From Symbiodinium natans (taxonomy: Eukaryota > Sar > Dinophyceae > Suessiales > Symbiodiniaceae), in assembly GCA_905221605.1 (NCBI GenBank), contig CAJNDS010002264.1:124001-188000 (forward strand): a stretch of DNA of 64,000 bases. Reading direction: 5' to 3'. Below the pieces are notes generated by a model. That model searched no databases. It was not told where the DNA came from and saw only the letters and a program-made list of their open reading frames with translations. A program made the translations under genes and the position numbers. This document shows positions 58,964 through 64,000 of the stretch, one piece after another. How positions within the stretch are numbered: the first letter of the stretch is position 1; each line of letters opens with the position of its first letter.

Positions 58964-60956
58964 CTATGAGGGGCTCAATGACAAGCCCAAGTCCCGGGCA
59001 TCGCCCGTGCCCAAACCAGATTCAGCTGTTCGTGAGTTCTGTGAGTTCTGTGAGTTCTGTGAGGTTTGTGAGTGCTGTGAATCCACACTTGGCTTTGCTG
59101 CGTTCGCTTCCGAACCAGGAGCTTCAGCCACAGCCTGTGTTGCCTGTGTGGCCTGCGGCGAGATGGGTTCGGAGGTGCCGGTAGGATGTCCAGAGGGCTG
59201 CCCGGAGGCCTGCTGCAGTGTCCGCATGAGCAATGCTCGCTCCTCACTTTGGGCCAGAGCAGCCCTTCCAGCATCGAGCTCTTGGGCTGGGAGCCCAGCT
59301 TCCGCCCCCTCCTCCAGAGCAGCCCGGAGTGCTTGCACCGCACCGGATTCCCGAGCATCCTTCAGGCGACGACTTGCAGTGGCCCGCCGCTCTACTTCAC
59401 GCAGCTTTTCTAAAGCTTCCTGCTTGTCTTCCTCGCTGATTTCCAAGGCCTCTGCCGAATCCAAGGCAGCGCGCAGGCGGTCCATGTCCTCAGAGCGGCA
59501 GGCATCTTTCAGCTCCTGCTTCGCAGCTTCTTTCGCGGCCTTCCTCGCCTCAAGGACTTGCAAAAGGTTTCGGGCATCTTCCAGGGCCTGGCCTGTAAAG
59601 CCTGACCTGTTTGCAAAGTCCACGGCTTGGCTCAGCTCTTTGGGGTCCTCAGCTGAAATCGCTGCCTGCAGCCGAAGCCTTGCAGCCTCCTCAGCAGCTC
59701 TCCTGCGTGCGGCTGCTAGCAGAGTGGCGTCGGCCTCGTTTCCATCGCCTAGGCCGGCAGCCTCCGCGCCCTCCAATGCAGCCTTCAAGACCTCCAAATT
59801 CTTGGCAGAATCGGCAGAATTGCCATCGTCTCCATGGTCTGAGGAGTCAAAGGCGTCCAAGGATTGGCGGAGCTTCTGTCGAGCTTCTGCCCGAGCCTCG
59901 GCCTGTGCAAGAGCGTGCCGAGCAACCTCCATCTCGGCATCATCCAAGCCCGCTTGGCCACCTCGTTGCAGAGCCTGGCGCAAACGCTCGACGTCACCGG
60001 AAGCCACAGCGGCTGCCAGCAAGCTTCTCGCTGTGACCTTGGCCTCTTCTTCTGCGAGGATCCGTGATGCCTCGTCCAGCTCTGAACCCTCCAAGCCTGC
60101 CTTATTCGCAGCGTCAATGGCTGCTCGCAAGCTGGCGACATCACGGGACTTGCTGGCCTCTGCCAACATTTGCAAAGCATGCTCCCGCCTTGCCTGCTCT
60201 AGCATCGCCAATCTTTCCAACTCTCGCTGTCTTTCTGCTTCTTCTTGCTGCTTCTTTGCCTCAGCCTCCTCCAGTCCGGCCAACTTCTCCATGGCATCTG
60301 CCATGCTGTCTGCAGGGAGGCCGGCTGCCTGCGCTTGGCGTATGGCAGCCCGCAACTCGGCCATGTCGCCTCGGCTGAGCAGGCTGAGCAGACATCACAG
60401 TGGGGCTGAGTGAGCTAGTTCTGTTTCGCGAGAAACTTATTGGGCACTCTGCCAGGCCTTGAGCCGTCGCACTGCGCAGGCCGTCCGCTGCCTTCTGCTG
60501 CTGCTCACGCCGGCGCAGCAGCTCGCGTGCATCATCGAGCAGCAAAGCACTTACCCCAGCAGCTTCAGCATGCTTCAGGGCTTCTCGCAGCTCGTCGGGT
60601 GTTCCTTGCCTGGGGTGCTGCGGTGCCAGCACCGATGGGTGGGCAGGCAGGTTGGTGGTAGTGGTAGTGCTAGTGGTAGTGGTAGTGGTAGCGGTCGCGG
60701 TCGCCGCCGCCGTGGTCGTCGTGGTCGTCGTGGTGGTCGTCGTGGTGGTCGTCGTCGTCGCCGGCGCCGCCGCCGTCGCCGTCGTAACTACTAAGTACTA
60801 ACTAGTAACTACCAACTACTATCTACTAACTGCTACCTACTAACTACGAACAACCGATAACCGCGAACTACTAACTACTATCTACCAACTAACAAACCAC
60901 CAACTGCTAACTAACAACTACCAACTAACAACTACTAACTGCCGACTGCTGACTAC

Positions 60957-61050
<94 letters not shown>

Positions 61051-61087
61051 GACGACGACGACGACGACGACGACTACTACGACCACT

Positions 61088-61125
<38 letters not shown>

Positions 61126-64000
61126 TACTACTACTACTACTACTCCTACTACGACGACGACTACTACAACGACGACTACTACTCCTACTACTCCTAGTAG
61201 AAGTAGCAGCAGCAGTCGCTGTAGCTGCAGCAGCAGCAGCAGCAGCAGTAGTACTGGCAGCACTAGCAACAATAATGACGACCGTTTGTAGAAGTACCCA
61301 AAAAACATAGCAGCTGTTTTTGTTCAAAATGGCAAAAGCATTGCATTTCGTGCCCCCTCTGGCCTCATAGCTTCTTCTAAAGCTTGTCGGGCCTCCTCCC
61401 GCCGCTGAAGCTCCTCCAGTCTTCGAATGCCAGGTGCCAGCTCATCCGGCCGCAGGCCGGCCGCGCGACCCGTATCCAGCGCAGCCTCCCAAGCACGGAG
61501 GATCGAATGTGCGGGTGCATGTCCGACCCTCATTTTTTGTGTTGTCCTCCTGAGACCCTGAAAATGCCAAAGTGCACTCGGGCGAGGGCTCATCTTGAGG
61601 CGATGTTGCTGTTAGAGACTTCTCAACTTTTTTGCGATGTCCAAATATATTCTGCGATGTTCGCATCACTTGTTAGGCGGACCTGGCCGACTACCTGCGT
61701 GCAATGGGGTCATTTGCGGATACATTTTTTCACTAAGTCACTATAGAGCCCCAGCCTGCAGATGCGGCACGCTGTCACCAGCTTCAGCATCCAGCAATGC
61801 CTTCCTGGCACTCTGCTTCGCCTGCACATCAGCACATCCCATCGGTAACATCTGTCAGCCAGCGCACTTGCCCGCTGCCATTATGACTCTGTTTTCTGTC
61901 TTGCAACAAATGCTGATTTGGAAAACATCCGACAGGGGGAGCAAGCAATTACTGCAAAAGACGCCTCCTCCTCTGCCAGAACACGGCGCGCTTCTTCCAA
62001 GTCATCAGCACTAAGCCCAACGGCTTCACCCTTGTTTATGGCAGTCCTGCAGCATGATGGATTCTCGGCGGCATCTCAGTAATGCCCTGTGCTAGTTAGG
62101 CACAGCCCAGTGCAACCTCGCAAATCATATTGCAAAAGCCGGTTGCCAAGAACGCAAAACGCAATCAATCCAATCGCAACTTTCGCTGAACAGGAACTCT
62201 GTCAATGTTCAACTTGCTGAAGAAGAAATGTCTTTTCACCAAGGCGACCACCCACCCACCCACACACACACACACACTGACACTGGGTAACTGGGCACCA
62301 TTCAATCTTCTTGCAGGCAGCCGTTCTGGCTCCATGCGGTTCTGGATTCGTCCAGTAACATCTACGATACTCGCACTTTGGCGCACATCCGAGCTGATAT
62401 GAAAATCGCTCCTGTGCGGACTGCCCACGGTTCTCCGACAGACCCCACAGAGTTTGTGGAGTCTGCGATTTGCTCGGGAAGAAGCCGTGATGATTTGCAC
62501 CTGCTTCTTCAAGTTGTTTCACTCTCCCTTTCCTATGTTCCATTCGCATCCCAAACTGCAGGTCAGAGTAGGTCCGCGAGGACTCATGATTGTCTGCTCT
62601 TGAGCAGATGACAATTTTTGCCGAGAGGGGGCCTCGTGGGTCGGGTGTGTTTGAACAGCCTTGCTGGATACCTTCATCTGCCTCAACTCCAACTAGAACC
62701 GCGATGATGTTGGCGGCTGGGCTGAATAAGGTGGCTGCCACACCAGGTCGCTATCCATCCATCCATTCATGCTAAGGCTGCTAAGGCATCTCACGGAAAT
62801 AGCTCGCGGAAGTACGTTGACAGAAATTGATGTCTTGACTTCTGATTTTCTAACCGAATTACAGCTGCAGCTCAATTGCAAGAGGCGCTGCATTCAGTGC
62901 TCACATTGGAGCATTTGACGGAACACCTTGCCGGTCATGTTGGCATTTGTCACAATGAGGTACGTCCTTCGTGTATCTGAGTCTATCCGTTCCAATATGC
63001 GCTGGACGACATGGTAGGCATAAGCCTGCCAGTGGTGGCATGGCGACAGTGCTTTTTTGCCAGGCACACAGCCAGAAATGAGGCATCGTGAAGCATGATG
63101 CACGTGCCGAAGGCCCGCAATCCCAACCAGAAACCTGGCAGTTGGAGTCTCCCGACCCCTTTCATTCACATTGACTTTGGAGGTCATGTGCACTGCTGGG
63201 CCACGATGAAGGCCGGTGGAAACCTACCATTACTTCCGCGCAAGAAGCCTCTTGTCTTCTTTAGGATGTCGTTTAGGGCATGAAAGATTTACAGTCGCCG
63301 GCGCTCCCTCACTGCCAACCTGCAACACAACTTTCGATGCCGGGAAATCGGGTTTACGGCTCAGGGCGAGCTTCTAGGAGCTTCCAAGCTTCCGCACACG
63401 TGTTCTATCTCAAACACATCAGCAAATCAGCGCTAAGAAGGCCCAAGAAGGACAAACTGTGTGACAAACCCTGAAGGTGACATCGTTCTGAATCACGAGT
63501 GCAACCGGGCGGAGGGGGTTTGAGTCGCATGGGGCGGTCCCTAACTGCGCTTTGCATGTACACAGCAGACATGTGTTGTCCTCAGCGCTGGCACATTGCG
63601 AGATGCAACTGCTTCGCGAAGCTTCTTGATAGCTGCCTCCTGAACAGAACAAGTAGTTGTGCTTAACACTTGTTAGACGCGTTAGTTCCAAGCAAGGTGA
63701 ACCGTGAACATAGATGAACACACCTTCGGAGCACTGCGCTGCCTTGCTCTCCAGCTCCCGCAGCATATCTTTGGCCGGGCGCATCTCTTCTGCGCTCAAC
63801 CCACTCCGTTCTGCTGCAGCTATGGCGCCTCGCAGCTGCCCCAAATCCTTGGCCTTCATGGCAAGCTGCAGCCGGGCACGTGCTTTGGACTTGGCATCTT
63901 CCTGGGCCAGTGCAGCGCGCGCTGCTTGGAGCTCCTTGGCTCCAAGGCCTGCCGCTTCACCTTCTTGGAGGGCCTGCTGGAGAGCGTCTGTGTTTCGGGT
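58964..64000 (-). CDS. Alanine-rich helical-repeat protein (continues past the window)
   Basis: Seven exons read through in frame: 64000-63743, 63636-63581, 62046-61965, 61821-61756, 61485-61364, 60609-60458 and 60369-58964. The introns start GC except 62047-63580, which starts GA; all end AG before G. The protein is an array of about 40-45-residue helix-turn-helix units of the form LRxAIxxAxxAGLxxxELxxAxxxLxEEE, for example LRGAIAAAERSGLSAEEM, INKGEAVGLSADDLEEARRV, LREALKHAEAAGVSALLL and LRAAIDAANKAGLEGSELDE. At least ten units are visible. The tail is Ser/Gln/Asn-rich (SQTSQNSQNSQNS). The open frame ends at TGA 58964-58966, but a donor before it is possible. There is no catalytic motif; a scaffold or cytoskeletal role is only a guess. 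The Met at 60364 is internal, because repeat units continue upstream of it. Confidence 0.85.
60655..61260. repeat. Triplet-repeat arrays in a helical-repeat gene intron
   Basis: GTGGTAGTG/GTCGTCGTGG-type triplets at 60655-60790, degenerate ACTAACTACTA words at 60790-60955, then a long (TAC)n array from 60956 with interspersed (GAC)n blocks to about 61195, then (CAG)n/(GTA)n to 61260. All lie in the intron 60610-61363. Poly-Val or poly-Ser frames here are artefacts. Confidence 0.95.
62894..63193 (-). CDS. Unassigned open frame inside an intron
   Basis: A 99-codon frame (YHVVQRILERIDSDTRRTYL then IVTNANMTGKVFRQMLQCEH) within the 1.5 kb GA-AG intron 62047-63580 of the helical-repeat gene. It has moderate coding character but no recognised family, and the flanking exons join correctly without it. 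It could be a remnant of an inserted gene or chance. Confidence 0.2.
   Translation of the reverse strand: MHMTSKVNVNERGRETPTARFLVGIAGLRHVHHASRCLISGCVPGKKALSPCHHWQAYAYHVVQRILERIDSDTRRTYLIVTNANMTGKVFRQMLQCEH

Noticed and set aside
58740-60413. Plus-strand open frame of 557 codons
   Set aside because: It is the antisense of the alanine-rich helical-repeat exon. High GC and GCN codons keep the complementary frame open, while the minus strand has repeat structure and frame-consistent introns.
60925-61327. Poly-Val and poly-Ser open frames
   Set aside because: They are translation of triplet repeats within an intron whose flanking exons join in frame without them.
1-64000. Dinoflagellate spliced-leader relics (genomic copies of the SL sequence upstream of retrogenes)
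   Set aside because: I looked for CATTTTGGCTCAAG and its complement and saw none. The genes here are intron-rich, so none looks retroposed.

Overview
This window looks like nuclear DNA of a dinoflagellate, most like a Symbiodiniaceae-type genome. The signs are many small exons joined by introns that mostly start GC (some GA, few GT) and end AG followed by G, every recognisable gene lying on the same (minus) strand, EF-hand-rich and helical-repeat proteins, and large amounts of simple-sequence DNA. No bacterial-style operons, rRNA, tRNA or CRISPR were seen. Gene models here were built by eye, by following reading frames across introns, so many exon edges are approximate.

Layout from left to right, all genes minus strand: a coiled-coil protein (57-974); a 2.1 kb A+T-rich island packed with hairpins and flanked on both sides by G/A purine tracts (2.4-5.0 kb); an AI-2E/PerM-family membrane transporter (6.6-10.6 kb); a REEP/HVA22 (TB2/DP1) ER-shaping protein (13.9-14.9 kb); a UBA-like exon (15.6 kb) and a gene with cold-shock-like units (16.2-20.9 kb); a short-chain dehydrogenase with an N-terminal zinc-ribbon-like segment (21.3-25.4 kb); a gene-poor 5 kb with a telomere-like patch; a secreted protein of unknown function (30.9-31.5 kb); a glucosidase II alpha-subunit gene of about 12 kb and some 30 exons (32.5-44.5 kb), with a C1-domain ORF lying among its exons; a Dnmt2/TRDMT1 methyltransferase (44.9-55.2 kb) whose first recognisable exon is separated from the rest by a whole EF-hand gene (50.5-54.8 kb); another EF-hand gene (56.1-58.9 kb); and a long alanine-rich helical-repeat protein (59-64 kb) that runs off the right edge.

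The genes do not form one pathway. They are consecutive, same-direction housekeeping and calcium-signalling genes, as expected of dinoflagellate unidirectional clusters. The most unusual items are the hairpin island with purine borders, the same-strand nesting inside Dnmt2 (with a 21-nt exon carrying the catalytic Cys and introns as short as 48 nt), the C1 domain inside the glucosidase locus, and a terminal-inverted-repeat element abutting a splice acceptor.
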